A stretch of DNA of 64,000 nt from Paraburkholderia sp. BL25I1N1 (GCF_003002025.1 NZ_PVZB01000012.1:124001-188000), one strand, 5' to 3'; counted from the stretch's first letter, positions 45,158-54,318 are shown. Notes: a model not told the origin generated them from the sequence alone. A program made the numbers and translations.

Positions 45158-46591
45158 GTGGCCACACTCGGGCCGTCAAGCTCATCCGAAGCCATGATAG
45201 AAGCATTGGCACGTGCAGGTGCCGACGTGTTTCGCCTGAACTTCAGCCATGGAACGCATGCTGAACACGCAGTGCGGCACGCGGCCATTCGGGAGGTCGA
45301 GCAGCGATTGGGGCGACCAATTGGCATCCTGATCGATCTTCAGGGCCCGAAGCTGCGCGTTGGCACGTTTGCTACAGGAAAGGAAGTGCTGGAGGCTGGC
45401 CAGCGGTTCTGCTTCGATGCATCGGCGTCGCCTGGGACTGCAGAGCGCGTCTATCTTCCGCATCCCGAGATCTTCGCCGCGCTGCAACCGGGGCATCACC
45501 TGCTGGTCGATGATGGGCGTCTGCGTTTCAAGGTGCTCACGGTGTCGAACGATTGCATCGCGACCGAGGTCGTCGTCAGCGGCACGATCTCGGATCGCAA
45601 AGGCGTGAGCGTTCCAGAGGCAAGCCTTTCCATTCCGGCATTATCGCCAAAGGATCGAGCCGATCTGGAGTTCGGCCTTTCGCTCGGTGTGGACTGGGTT
45701 GCGCTCTCGTTCGTCCAGCGTGCCCAGGACGTGATCGAGGCGAAGACGCTTATCAAGGACCGCGCCGCGGTCATGGCAAAGATCGAGAAGCCGCAGGCCG
45801 TCGATAACATCGCCAGCATCCTGGAGGTGGTTGACGCATTGATGGTGGCGCGTGGTGACCTGGGTGTCGAAATGCCGCCGGAGGACGTGCCACTTGTGCA
45901 GAAGCGCCTCGTGCGGCTATCACGTGATGCCGGCAAACCTGTTGTTGTCGCGACGCAGATGCTCGAGTCAATGACCGGTACGCCCACACCGACACGTGCG
46001 GAAGCGTCGGACGTTGCGACGGCTGTCTATGACGGAGCAGATGCCGTCATGCTGTCAGCCGAGTCAGCATCGGGCTCCTATCCAGTTGAGGCTGTCGCAA
46101 TGATGGCGCGAATCATACGGCGCACGGAGGCGGACCCACTCCAGCGTCAGCTGATGAATGCGGTTGCAGCGCAGCATGTAGCAAACCCGACCGACGCGAT
46201 CGGTGCCGCAATCAACACTATCTCCGATGTGCTTCCACTCGGAGCGGCGATCACCTACACGTCGTCTGGCGCAACCGCGCTGCGCATATCGCGCGTGCGG
46301 CCGCGTACACCCATTCTCAGCCTCACACCTAATGTGGGCGTTGCAAGGCGGCTCGCATTAGTGTGGGGCGTGCGCTCCAGAGTCAGTCCGGACGCCCGGC
46401 AAATCGAGGACATCGTATCTATCGCATCAGACGCAGCAAACGCGGAAGGCCTGTGCGAATGCGGGCGACCGCTCGTTGTTGCAGCCGGGGTGCCTTTCGG
46501 TCAACCGGGTTCTACGAACCTCCTGCGCATAGTCTGGCCGTCGGAGTTGACGACGGACGGCGCCGTATCAACACCTGCATCAAGTATTTGA
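45158..46591 (+). CDS. pyk: Pyruvate kinase
   Basis: A 477-residue enzyme converting phosphoenolpyruvate and ADP to pyruvate and ATP. Seen: RLNFSHG, the substrate motif MAKIEKPQAVDNI, MVARGDLGVEMP and ATQMLESM, all standard. The start is unusual: conserved residues ATKIVATLGP begin before the first acceptable start, the GTG at 45158, and no in-frame ATG exists upstream; an ATG at 45132 is in another frame. So either the GTG is used and the protein lacks a few residues, or the start is non-standard. It is 12 bases before GapN and 60 after the porin. Confidence 0.92.
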   Translation: MATLGPSSSSEAMIEALARAGADVFRLNFSHGTHAEHAVRHAAIREVEQRLGRPIGILIDLQGPKLRVGTFATGKEVLEAGQRFCFDASASPGTAERVYLPHPEIFAALQPGHHLLVDDGRLRFKVLTVSNDCIATEVVVSGTISDRKGVSVPEASLSIPALSPKDRADLEFGLSLGVDWVALSFVQRAQDVIEAKTLIKDRAAVMAKIEKPQAVDNIASILEVVDALMVARGDLGVEMPPEDVPLVQKRLVRLSRDAGKPVVVATQMLESMTGTPTPTRAEASDVATAVYDGADAVMLSAESASGSYPVEAVAMMARIIRRTEADPLQRQLMNAVAAQHVANPTDAIGAAINTISDVLPLGAAITYTSSGATALRISRVRPRTPILSLTPNVGVARRLALVWGVRSRVSPDARQIEDIVSIASDAANAEGLCECGRPLVVAAGVPFGQPGSTNLLRIVWPSELTTDGAVSTPASSI

Positions 46592-46603
46592 GGGAGTACC
46601 GCT

Positions 46604-48229
46604 TTGTCATCGATCTCTGAACTCGCCGATCTGTTTCCGCGCGCGAGCGATATTCCGGCGGATGCCCGGATCACGCCTCTGCACCAGCGCGAAACGCTGG
46701 TGGGCGGAGAAATGCGCCGCTTCGACGGCGAGCTGAAGGCGGTCATGTCGGCACTGCGCGTCCGACAGCCAGACGGTACATTGGACCACGTTGAGGTGGG
46801 CAGCTATCCGCTTGGCGGGGCGAGCGAGGCGCGCGCGGCATTAGACGCGGCAGTCGCCGCATACGACAGCGGCCGCGGCAGGTGGCCGACGATGACGGTG
46901 GCCGGCCGGATCGCGTGCGTGGAGCATTTCACGCGATTGATGGTTGAGCGGCGCGAAGAAGTCGTCCGCCTGATCATGTGGGAAATTGGCAAAACAAGAG
47001 GTGATGCGCAGAAAGAGTTCGACCGAACTGTCGAGTACGTCTCGGCGACTGTTGACGCGCTCAAGGAGCTTGACAACAGTAACTCCCGGTTCCAGGTCGT
47101 GGAGGGCACCATTGCGCAGATTCGTCGAGCACCGCTTGGCGTGGCGCTCTGCATGGGGCCGTACAACTATCCGCTAAACGAAACATTCACCACGTTGATT
47201 CCCGCGCTCATTATGGGAAACACCGTTGTCCTGAAGCCACCGAAGTTCGGCGCGCTGCTCTTCTATCCGTTGCTCTTCGCGTTCCAGAAAGCGTTTCCCG
47301 CCGGTGTCGTCAACACGATCTACGGTCGTGGCGAAGAAGTCGTGCCTTACCTGATGGGTAGCGGCCAGATCAATGTACTCGCACTCATCGGATCGAGCCG
47401 GGTAGCCGACGCCCTGAAAAAGCAGCATCCGAAATCAAATCGTCTGCGGGCGGTACTCGGTCTGGACGCCAAAAATCCGGCGATCATTCTGCCCGACGCC
47501 GATCTCGAGACTACCGTGCGGGAGTGCGTCGCCGGCTCACTCTCGTTCAACGGGCAGCGCTGCACGGCATTGAAATTGATCTTTGTTCACAGGTCGATCG
47601 CCGACACGTTCGTTGCAAAGCTCGCCGACGCGGTGAACAGACTGAAGTGCGGGATGCCGTGGGAGGAGGGGGTGCAGATTACGCCCCTGCCGGACGAGAA
47701 CAAGCCGCGCTATCTGCATGACTGCGTCGCGCAAGCCGTGGAACTTGGCGCGTGTGTGATGAACGACGGCGGGGGAATGAGTGCCGGTTCGCTTTTCAGG
47801 CCGGCGGTTGTCTACCCGGTCGACGCACGCATGAGGCTGTATCACGAAGAGCAGTTTGGCCCTGTTGTCCCCGTCGTTCCATTCGATGACGTGCAGGAAC
47901 CGCTTGATTACATCATCGGCTCGGACTATGGCCAGCAGGTGAGTCTCTTTGGCAACGACGCCGGGCAGATTGGCGCGCTCACCGATCAGCTTGTCAACCA
48001 GGTCTGTCGAGTCAACCTTAACTGCCAATGCCAGCGTGGACCTGATGTATTCCCCTTCGCTGGCCGGAAAGATTCGGCGGAAGGGACATTGTCGGTGTCC
48101 GACGCGCTCAGGGCATTTTCGATCCGGTCAATGGTTGCGACCAGACAGTCGCCGGCATCGAAAGCGCTACTGAACTCGATTGTCGACGGCCGACGCTCGA
48201 ATTTCATCAGCACGGGTTTTCTGCTGTAA
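46604..48229 (+). CDS. gapN: NADP-dependent non-phosphorylating glyceraldehyde-3-phosphate dehydrogenase-like
   Basis: A 541-residue aldehyde dehydrogenase. The NADP-binding part has GVALCMGPYNYPLNETF, GNTVVLKPP and LIGSSRVADALK; the catalytic Glu and Cys are in AVLGLDAKNPAI and SLSFNGQRCTALK; CQRGPDVFPFAGRKDSAEG is characteristic of GapN-type enzymes. It oxidises glyceraldehyde 3-phosphate directly to 3-phosphoglycerate with NADP. The TTG at 46604 with GAGGGAG before it is the probable start. Together with pyruvate kinase it would drain triose phosphate to pyruvate. Confidence 0.85.
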   Translation: MSSISELADLFPRASDIPADARITPLHQRETLVGGEMRRFDGELKAVMSALRVRQPDGTLDHVEVGSYPLGGASEARAALDAAVAAYDSGRGRWPTMTVAGRIACVEHFTRLMVERREEVVRLIMWEIGKTRGDAQKEFDRTVEYVSATVDALKELDNSNSRFQVVEGTIAQIRRAPLGVALCMGPYNYPLNETFTTLIPALIMGNTVVLKPPKFGALLFYPLLFAFQKAFPAGVVNTIYGRGEEVVPYLMGSGQINVLALIGSSRVADALKKQHPKSNRLRAVLGLDAKNPAIILPDADLETTVRECVAGSLSFNGQRCTALKLIFVHRSIADTFVAKLADAVNRLKCGMPWEEGVQITPLPDENKPRYLHDCVAQAVELGACVMNDGGGMSAGSLFRPAVVYPVDARMRLYHEEQFGPVVPVVPFDDVQEPLDYIIGSDYGQQVSLFGNDAGQIGALTDQLVNQVCRVNLNCQCQRGPDVFPFAGRKDSAEGTLSVSDALRAFSIRSMVATRQSPASKALLNSIVDGRRSNFISTGFLL

Positions 48230-48302
48230 CGCGGAACGACGAACCTACGTTCGCCCGCGCGGCAGCCCGGTCGAGCAATGAAATACTAAAGGAGTTAAAA
48301 AA

Positions 48303-49637
48303 ATGAAACCGGAGATTCATAAGAGGACAATGGGAAAGGTGTCCCGACGCCTTATACCGTTCATGATCCTGATGTTCCTGATCAACTTCCTGGATCGGGT
48401 GAATATCGGATTCGCAGCACTCGATATGAACAAGGATCTTGGGCTGTCGCCGAGCACGTATGGAATGGCTGCAGGCATTCTTTTCGTTGGCTATGTGGCG
48501 TTCGAAATTCCAAGCAACCTGATCCTGCAACGCGTCGGTGCACGCGTCTGGCTTGCACGGATCATGATTACGTGGGGCGTCCTCGCGACGCTGATGGCGT
48601 TCGTCTTCAACGTTTACTCTCTGTTCACCCTTCGGGCGCTAATCGGAGTAGCCGAGGCGGGCTTTTTCCCCGGGCTGGTCTTCTACATGATGCGCTGGTT
48701 CCCCGCCGAGGAAAGAGCCAAGGCCATTACCGTCTTCATGCTCGGCAATCCCATCTCGGTGATTATCGGCGGCCCGATGTCGACGGCAATTCTTCATTAC
48801 GCGCACAACTTCGGTGGGTTCGCCGGCTGGCAATGGCTATTCATCATCGAAGGCATTCCTGCGGTGATCATTGGCATCGTCACGCTGTTCTGGTTGACCG
48901 AGCGCCCGCAGGACGCGAAGTGGCTCAAGGCTGACGAGCGCGCATGGCTCATTGAGAAGATCGCCGAAGAGACGCGTGCCAAAGCGGGAACCGGGCATAG
49001 TCCCGGTCGGGTCCGTGACGTTTTTGTCCACGGTCCTACACTAGCCTTCGCCTTCTCGAAGTTCTGCGTATTGCTCGCATTCTTTGGTATTACTCTGTGG
49101 TTGCCGCAGATCGTCAGGAGTCTCGGCTCGCTGAGCACAATTGAGGTCGGCGCCGCGTCAGCACTACCGTACGTGTTCTCGGCGCTCGCCAGTATCGTGA
49201 TCGGGCGGCATTCGGATAAAACCGGCGAGCGTAAATGGCACATTGCATTGCCCGCGTTCTTCGGTGCGATGGGCTTCGTGGTGGCGAGTCTGACGGCGAA
49301 TCCCTGGATCGCCATGGGCGCGCTGTGTGTTGCAGCGACCGGCCTGTGGGTCTCCAATACGGTCTTCTGGACGCTTCCTGCCAGCATGTTGTCTGGCACG
49401 ACGGCCGCCGCAGGTATCGCCTTCATCAATGCCGTCGGCAATCTTGGCGGATTCGCTGGCCCCTACATGACGGGTTGGATTCGTGAGACCACGCACTCGT
49501 ATGTTTGGGCACTCGCGGCACTGGGGGCTTTCCTTGCGCTGAGCGGCGTCGTCATTCTGATTGTCGGGCGCACGAAACCGGGCAGCGGCCAGCATGGCCG
49601 TACAGTTGACGACCATGGGGCGCTGAAGAAGGCATAG
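48303..49637 (+). CDS. MFS transporter, anion:cation symporter (ACS) family
   Basis: A 444-residue inner-membrane transporter with 12 hydrophobic segments. Typical ACS motifs: INFLDRVNIGFAALDM in the first helix, FVGYVAFEIPSNLIL, GVAEAGFFPGLVFYM and FPAEERAKA. Members import sugar acids such as galactonate, glucarate and tartrate, or phthalate. An AAGGAG precedes the ATG. Placed after GapN by 73 bases, it is probably the last gene of the porin operon and the importer for the substrate. Confidence 0.92.
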   Translation: MKPEIHKRTMGKVSRRLIPFMILMFLINFLDRVNIGFAALDMNKDLGLSPSTYGMAAGILFVGYVAFEIPSNLILQRVGARVWLARIMITWGVLATLMAFVFNVYSLFTLRALIGVAEAGFFPGLVFYMMRWFPAEERAKAITVFMLGNPISVIIGGPMSTAILHYAHNFGGFAGWQWLFIIEGIPAVIIGIVTLFWLTERPQDAKWLKADERAWLIEKIAEETRAKAGTGHSPGRVRDVFVHGPTLAFAFSKFCVLLAFFGITLWLPQIVRSLGSLSTIEVGAASALPYVFSALASIVIGRHSDKTGERKWHIALPAFFGAMGFVVASLTANPWIAMGALCVAATGLWVSNTVFWTLPASMLSGTTAAAGIAFINAVGNLGGFAGPYMTGWIRETTHSYVWALAALGAFLALSGVVILIVGRTKPGSGQHGRTVDDHGALKKA

Positions 49638-49831
49638 CGTCATTTCGTTGAGTCGGGTTGAAACCGGTCGTTGCAGACGGTTGAGAAGCCGGGGGCGCGT
49701 TGGGCTTCCTGCGATACATGGCGGCCCGACTTCCGGATCGCGACCGCGCCCTGTCTATCCATTGCCCGGTCGCGGGGGCGATCCGCGTAGCGACCGCTGC
49801 ACTTTGTGCAGGCTAAGAACAAACACCTAGA

Positions 49832-49857
49832 TTGTACTGTGAGATTATGAAGTACAA
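49832..49857. promoter_or_regulatory. TTGTA-N16-TACAA site before the dehydrogenase-kinase operon
   Basis: The best copy: ATTGTACT (49831-49838) and AGTACAAT (49851-49858) form a perfect 8-bp dyad, with TTGTA and TACAA 16 apart. It lies about 57 bases before the start at 49915. Confidence 0.75.
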
Positions 49858-49914
49858 TATGGGTACAGTGATGCTCTATGACATTCGTCACGTGCCAACT
49901 TTCTGGAGACTTTG

Positions 49915-50985
49915 ATGCGTATTTTGGTTTTGCCGTGTGATGGCATTGGCCCGGAAATCACCGCGGCCTCGATGGCGGCGCTCCAAGCGGCCAACAGGAA
50001 ATTCAACCTCGGTCTTTCGTTCGACTACGACGATGTCGGCTTCGTCAGCCTCGAAAAGTACGGCACGACGCTGCGCGACGAAGTTCTCGAGAAAGCCAAA
50101 ACGTACGACGGGATCATTCTCGGCACGCAATCGCATGCCGATTACCCGATCCCCGAAAAGGGCGGGCGGAATGTATCGGCGGGATTCCGGATCGGCCTTG
50201 ACCTTTACGCCAATGTCCGCCCGGCCCGTACGCGCCCGTTTCTGACGTCGAACATGCGCGAGGGCAAGACCATGGACCTGGTCATCATGCGTGAGGCAAC
50301 CGAAGGTTTCTATCCGGACCGCAACATGACAAAGGGTTGGGCGGAGTTGATGCCGAGTCCGGACATGGCGATCTCGCTGCGCAAGATCACGCGTCATTGC
50401 AGCGAGCGTATTGCGCGCCGCGCGTTCGAACTCGCGATGAAGCGCAGGAAGAAGGTCACGGCGATTCACAAGGCCAACAGCTTCCACATGACGGACGGTC
50501 TGTTCCTCGAATGCGTGCGCGACGTCGCGAAAGACTTTCCGGAAGTCACCGTCGACGATCTGCTCGTCGATGCTTCGACCGCGCACCTTGTGCGTTCACC
50601 GGAGCGTTTTGACGTTCTGGTTGCCACGAACTTCTACGGCGACATCATCAGCGATCTGGCCAGCGAACTTTCGGGTAGCCTGGGCCTGGCTGGCTCAATG
50701 ATGGCGAGTGATACCCACTGCTGCGCTCAGGCGCAGCACGGCTCGGCGCCCGACATCGCCGGCCAGGATAAGGCCAATCCGGTCTCGATGATCCTGTCGG
50801 TGGCGATGCTGATCCAGTGGATGGGCGAGCATCACAGCAAGCCTGCGTTTGTCGAAGCGGGCAACGCGATGGAAGCTGCGGTCGACAAGGTCCTTGAGAA
50901 CCCTGAAACCCGCACGCCGGATCTCGGCGGCAAGTTCGGCTGCAAGGCGTTCGGCGACGAAGTGGCAAAGATCATTGCCGGCTAG
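49915..50985 (+). CDS. Isopropylmalate/tartrate dehydrogenase-family enzyme
   Basis: A 356-residue beta-decarboxylating dehydrogenase (isocitrate/isopropylmalate superfamily). Seen: MRILVLPCDGIGPEI, the substrate-binding Arg residues in LYANVRPARTRPF and LVIMREATEGFY, the Lys of VTAIHKANSFHMTDGLF and the metal-binding Asp of NFYGDIISDLASEL. It oxidises a 2-hydroxy acid and releases CO2. True leucine-pathway LeuB would sit with leuCD; here it sits with a DUF1537 kinase, so a tetronate or tartrate-type substrate is more likely. The ATG at 49915 has GGAG upstream. Confidence 0.87.
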   Translation: MRILVLPCDGIGPEITAASMAALQAANRKFNLGLSFDYDDVGFVSLEKYGTTLRDEVLEKAKTYDGIILGTQSHADYPIPEKGGRNVSAGFRIGLDLYANVRPARTRPFLTSNMREGKTMDLVIMREATEGFYPDRNMTKGWAELMPSPDMAISLRKITRHCSERIARRAFELAMKRRKKVTAIHKANSFHMTDGLFLECVRDVAKDFPEVTVDDLLVDASTAHLVRSPERFDVLVATNFYGDIISDLASELSGSLGLAGSMMASDTHCCAQAQHGSAPDIAGQDKANPVSMILSVAMLIQWMGEHHSKPAFVEAGNAMEAAVDKVLENPETRTPDLGGKFGCKAFGDEVAKIIAG

Positions 50986-50993
50986 GCTGGACG

Positions 50994-51022
50994 GCGGGTG
51001 CGAACTTCCTGTTCGCACCCGC
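50994..51022 (+). terminator. Hairpin between dehydrogenase and amidohydrolase genes
   Basis: Perfect 12-bp stem GCGGGTGCGAAC (50994-51005) and GTTCGCACCCGC (51011-51022), loop of five. It may terminate part of the transcripts and lower expression of the two genes that follow. Confidence 0.65.
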
Positions 51023-51086
51023 AAAACAATCAAAGAAAAAGTTTGCTCCGCCCGTCCGGGAAGGGGCAGTACCAGGAGACGCGGGA

Positions 51087-52070
51087 ATGGTCAATCGTCG
51101 GCAGATGCTCGTCGCCACCGGTGCGGCGTTGGGCGCAACTTCGCTAATGGGTTTTCAGAAGGTCATGGGCAAAGAATTGGGACATGTTTCCCCGATCGGA
51201 TTTAAAGTGCCGGCGAATGTCGTAGATTCCCACTGTCATATTTTTAATCCCGACAGGTTTCCGTATTCGCCGAAACGGCGGTATACCCCCCCAGCGGCGA
51301 CTGTCGAAGACCTCCGGCGCTTTCATGCTGCGATTCACGTGCGCAGGGTCGTGTGCGTGCAGCCGAGTGTCTACGGCACCGATAATGCCTGTCTGGTTGA
51401 CGCACTTAAGCAACTGGGCCCCGACGCACGCGGCATTGCGGTGATTGACAAGTCGTTTTCGGGGCAGCAGATCGATGATCTGGCGGGTGCGGGTGTCGTT
51501 GGTGTACGAATCAACCTGGAAGTCGGCAAGGACCGGAACTTCAACAGCGCTATTACGCGCCTGGAAGAGACGGTTCAGTCGCTGGACGGGCGCAGATTCA
51601 TCATCCAGATCTATGCGGCGCTCCCCATCATTGATGAACTTGCCCGACGCATTCAGGTACAACCCCATCCTGTCGTGATCGACCATTTCGGACTCGCGAA
51701 AGGCGCTGACGGTCCGGAACAGTTCGGTATGTCATCAATGACTGGCCTCATGCAATCACGCAAGGTGTTCGTGAAACTCTCCGGACCGTATCAGATTTCG
51801 ATGCTTAAGCCAGGTTACGCAGACACGGTCGCGATTGGCCGGACACTGGTCGAGGGCGATCCGGGTCAGGTTATCTGGGGCAGTGACTGGCCACATACCG
51901 GCGGTAGCGAACGGCCTGCAAACGCGAAGCCGACAGATATCGAGGCATTTCGCGACGAAGACGAAGGGCGGAATTTCACACTCGTCAAACACTGGGCACC
52001 AGACGCTGGAAATCGACACAAATTACTGGTCGACAACGCGACGAAGCTGTTCGGCTTCGGCCCGGCATAG
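51087..52070 (+). CDS. Amidohydrolase-family protein with a twin-arginine-type signal
   Basis: A 327-residue TIM-barrel hydrolase of the amidohydrolase_2 group that includes 2-pyrone-4,6-dicarboxylate lactonase and sugar lactonases. Metal-site motifs: DSHCHIFNP (HxH), VVIDHFG and WGSDWPH. The N-terminus NRRQMLVATGAALGATSLMG has a double Arg followed by a hydrophobic run, as in Tat signals, so it may act in the periplasm, unusual for the group. In this locus it would open a sugar-acid lactone before uptake. The GGAG before the ATG supports the start. Confidence 0.82.
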   Translation: MVNRRQMLVATGAALGATSLMGFQKVMGKELGHVSPIGFKVPANVVDSHCHIFNPDRFPYSPKRRYTPPAATVEDLRRFHAAIHVRRVVCVQPSVYGTDNACLVDALKQLGPDARGIAVIDKSFSGQQIDDLAGAGVVGVRINLEVGKDRNFNSAITRLEETVQSLDGRRFIIQIYAALPIIDELARRIQVQPHPVVIDHFGLAKGADGPEQFGMSSMTGLMQSRKVFVKLSGPYQISMLKPGYADTVAIGRTLVEGDPGQVIWGSDWPHTGGSERPANAKPTDIEAFRDEDEGRNFTLVKHWAPDAGNRHKLLVDNATKLFGFGPA

Positions 52071-52097
52071 CACGCCAGAACGGGACAGGAGAAGGAA

Positions 52098-53372
52098 TTG
52101 AGCAAACCACTACTCGGCTGTATCGCCGACGATTTCACCGGCGGAACCGACCTGGCCAGCACGCTGGTCCGTGGCGGGATGCGCACAGTGCAGGTGATTG
52201 GCGTGCCCACGGACGAAACCGTACCGGAGGACGCGGACGCTATCGTCGTCGCACTGAAGACCCGTACGATTGCCCCCGCCGATGCGGTACGCGAGTCACT
52301 CGCCGCGCTCGAATGGCTGAAGAAGGCGGGTTGTGAACAGTTTTTTTTCAAGTACTGCTCGACGTTCGACTCGACTCCACAAGGAAACATTGGGCCCGTG
52401 GCGGATGCTATGGTCGATGCGCTCGGGGTTGATTTCGCGATTGCGTGTCCGGCGTTTCCGGAAAACAAGCGCACTGTCTATCAAGGATACCTTTACGTCG
52501 GCGAGGTATTGCTGAGCGAATCGGGAATGCGAAACCATCCGCTCACGCCAATGACCGATCCCAACCTCGTGAGAGTGCTGCAGGCCCAAACTGACCGGAA
52601 GGTGGGGCTCGTCAGTTTCCCGACGGTCGCGAAAGGGTCGAGCGCGATTCGCTCAGCCTTCGATGTCTGCCGACAGAACGGTGTTCGGTACGCGATCGTT
52701 GACGCGCTGAACGATTCCGATCTCATTTCGATCGGCGCTGCGTTGGCAGGCGCCAGACTGATTACCGGTGGCTCCGGTGTTGCAATGGGTCTCCCGGCAA
52801 ATTTCCGTGATGCGGGCAAGCTGCCCCAGGCCGGCACAGCAACTGAACTGATCGATGTGGGCGGTTACAGCATCGTGCTGTCCGGTAGCTGTTCGGTTGC
52901 AACGAATGGACAGGTTGCGCATTGGATTGCTTCGCGACCAGCGTTCCAGCTCGACGCAGTCTCCCTGTCGACTGACGACCGGCAGATCAGGGATGCGATC
53001 GAGTGGGCATCGGCGAAGGTCGCCGACGAACCGGTGCTTATTTATGGAAGCGCGACACCGGATATAGTCAAGGCAGCACAGGAACAACTCGGTGCTGAGC
53101 GGGCAGGGCAGTTGATGGAGAATGCGTTGGCGACAATTGCACGGGCGCTTGTGGACAAGGCTGGCGTCCGCAAGGTGGTGGTCGCTGGTGGTGAAACCTC
53201 GGGGGCGGTCGTGAAGGCGCTTGATGTCACTGCCCTGCGGATAGGCGCTCCAATCGACGCGGGCGTGCCATGGACAATCGGACTGGCGAAGCAACCGCTC
53301 GCGCTTGCATTAAAGTCCGGCAACTTCGGCACGGTCGACTTCTTCCAGAAGGCACTTGCCTGCTGGAAATAG
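52098..53372 (+). CDS. DUF1537 four-carbon acid-sugar kinase (OtnK/DtnK-like)
   Basis: A 424-residue ATP-dependent kinase. N-terminal substrate domain with IADDFTGGTDLASTLVRGGM and KYCSTFDSTPQGNIG; C-terminal nucleotide domain with VLSGSCSVATNGQV, VVAGGETSGAVVKAL and PWTIGLA. Characterised relatives phosphorylate 3-oxo-tetronate, threonate or erythronate at C4. The start is the TTG at 52098 with GGAGAAGGA upstream. No class-II aldolase (OtnC) or PdxA2 is nearby; the isopropylmalate-type dehydrogenase probably does the decarboxylation. A hairpin terminator follows. Confidence 0.9.
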   Translation: MSKPLLGCIADDFTGGTDLASTLVRGGMRTVQVIGVPTDETVPEDADAIVVALKTRTIAPADAVRESLAALEWLKKAGCEQFFFKYCSTFDSTPQGNIGPVADAMVDALGVDFAIACPAFPENKRTVYQGYLYVGEVLLSESGMRNHPLTPMTDPNLVRVLQAQTDRKVGLVSFPTVAKGSSAIRSAFDVCRQNGVRYAIVDALNDSDLISIGAALAGARLITGGSGVAMGLPANFRDAGKLPQAGTATELIDVGGYSIVLSGSCSVATNGQVAHWIASRPAFQLDAVSLSTDDRQIRDAIEWASAKVADEPVLIYGSATPDIVKAAQEQLGAERAGQLMENALATIARALVDKAGVRKVVVAGGETSGAVVKALDVTALRIGAPIDAGVPWTIGLAKQPLALALKSGNFGTVDFFQKALACWK

Positions 53373-53413
53373 TGGCGCGGTCGCCGACCCACATTGCAGA
53401 TGTGCGTTGTCAA

Positions 53414-53440
53414 CCCCGGTTCGATATCTGCGAATCGGGG
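53414..53440 (+). terminator. Hairpin terminator after the kinase gene
   Basis: CCCCGGTTCG (53414-53423) pairs with CGAATCGGGG (53431-53440) with one mismatch, about 40 bases after the stop. Confidence 0.55.
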
Positions 53441-53922
53441 CGGTGTCGCTGAGGTTCGAGACGTCCCAGTTATAGAGATAAGAAATGCTAATAATTTAGA
53501 GGGTGTTGGACGATAGTGCAGCAACCAGCGGCGCTCCCCGCGGCATCGGCACGAAGCGCTTGCCATCCCCATCTTTGATTGCCCAGAATGAAAACCAATG
53601 CCCTTAACCGGCTACGTCCCTCCCATCAGCTTGTTCTCGCGTGCGCTCTGGTGGCGGCTTTCTTGGTCGTAGTTGACGAGAACGCCAGCCGCGTCAAGGA
53701 GGTGTCGGCGCTCACGCCTGGGTGGCAGCGAGGCCCGGCGATTGGCTGATTGAGCATCCCGTCATGGGGCCGGCTTGCGGACGCCATCCGACGCAATGCC
53801 GACAACAATTCGTTGCACTCTGTTACGTGCCCGTCCTGGCATCGTTGCTCGATGGATTTGTCAGGATCGCACTCGGAATAAGTTGAACGAGATGATCCTC
53901 CCGTGGCGCGAATGAGGGTTGG
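53441..53922. other. Region of gene scars
   Basis: No intact gene. A short minus-strand stretch near 53500-53600 reads like a protein end (FWAIKDGDGKRFVPMPRGAP) without a start; family not recognised. Composition is irregular, consistent with past rearrangement. Confidence 0.35.
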
Positions 53923-54318
53923 TCAACCGCCCAGCCGAGAGCCGTCATCAGGGGCGAACAGGTCGTCCCCATTCATATCGGCGCGCGCCGCATACCCTTG
54001 GCCTGAGCACGGAGCAGTATTCGCGCGCTCGCTGAGTGCACTGGCTGCGCGCGAAGCATAAAGAGCGGATTCCGGGCTCATGTGGGCGGCCGCCATCAGG
54101 GCGACAACGCCCCTATAGCTTTGGGCGAATGCCAACCACTCGCGAAACGCGGACACGAGCGCTTCGTCCGGCGAATTCGACGTTTCGAGTTCGTCTGCCT
54201 TCTGCGTCAGTGCGTCCAGATTCGTACACAGCAGCGCTTCAAACAAGGCTTCTCGCATCGGGAATTGACGAAGCAGCGTGGCCGACCCAACATCGGCCCG
54301 ACGGGCGATATCGCGCAT
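53923..54318 (-). pseudogene. TetR-family regulator remnant
   Basis: The sequence begins inside a TetR helix-turn-helix: MRDIARRADVGSATLLRQFP, then REALFEALL and a short helical C-terminal part with LVSAFREWLAFAQSYRGVV. The ~25 residues that should precede the recognition helix are missing, and the last 35 residues are unlike the family, so both ends are damaged. It is transcribed towards the kinase terminator. Probably a non-functional remainder. Confidence 0.6.

Noticed and set aside
44007..45212. 401-residue minus-strand open frame
   Set aside because: Antisense to the porin gene, no family features; the porin has signal peptide, motifs and terminal Phe.
49888..50586. 232-residue minus-strand open frame
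   Set aside because: Antisense to the isopropylmalate-family dehydrogenase, Arg-rich, no motif.
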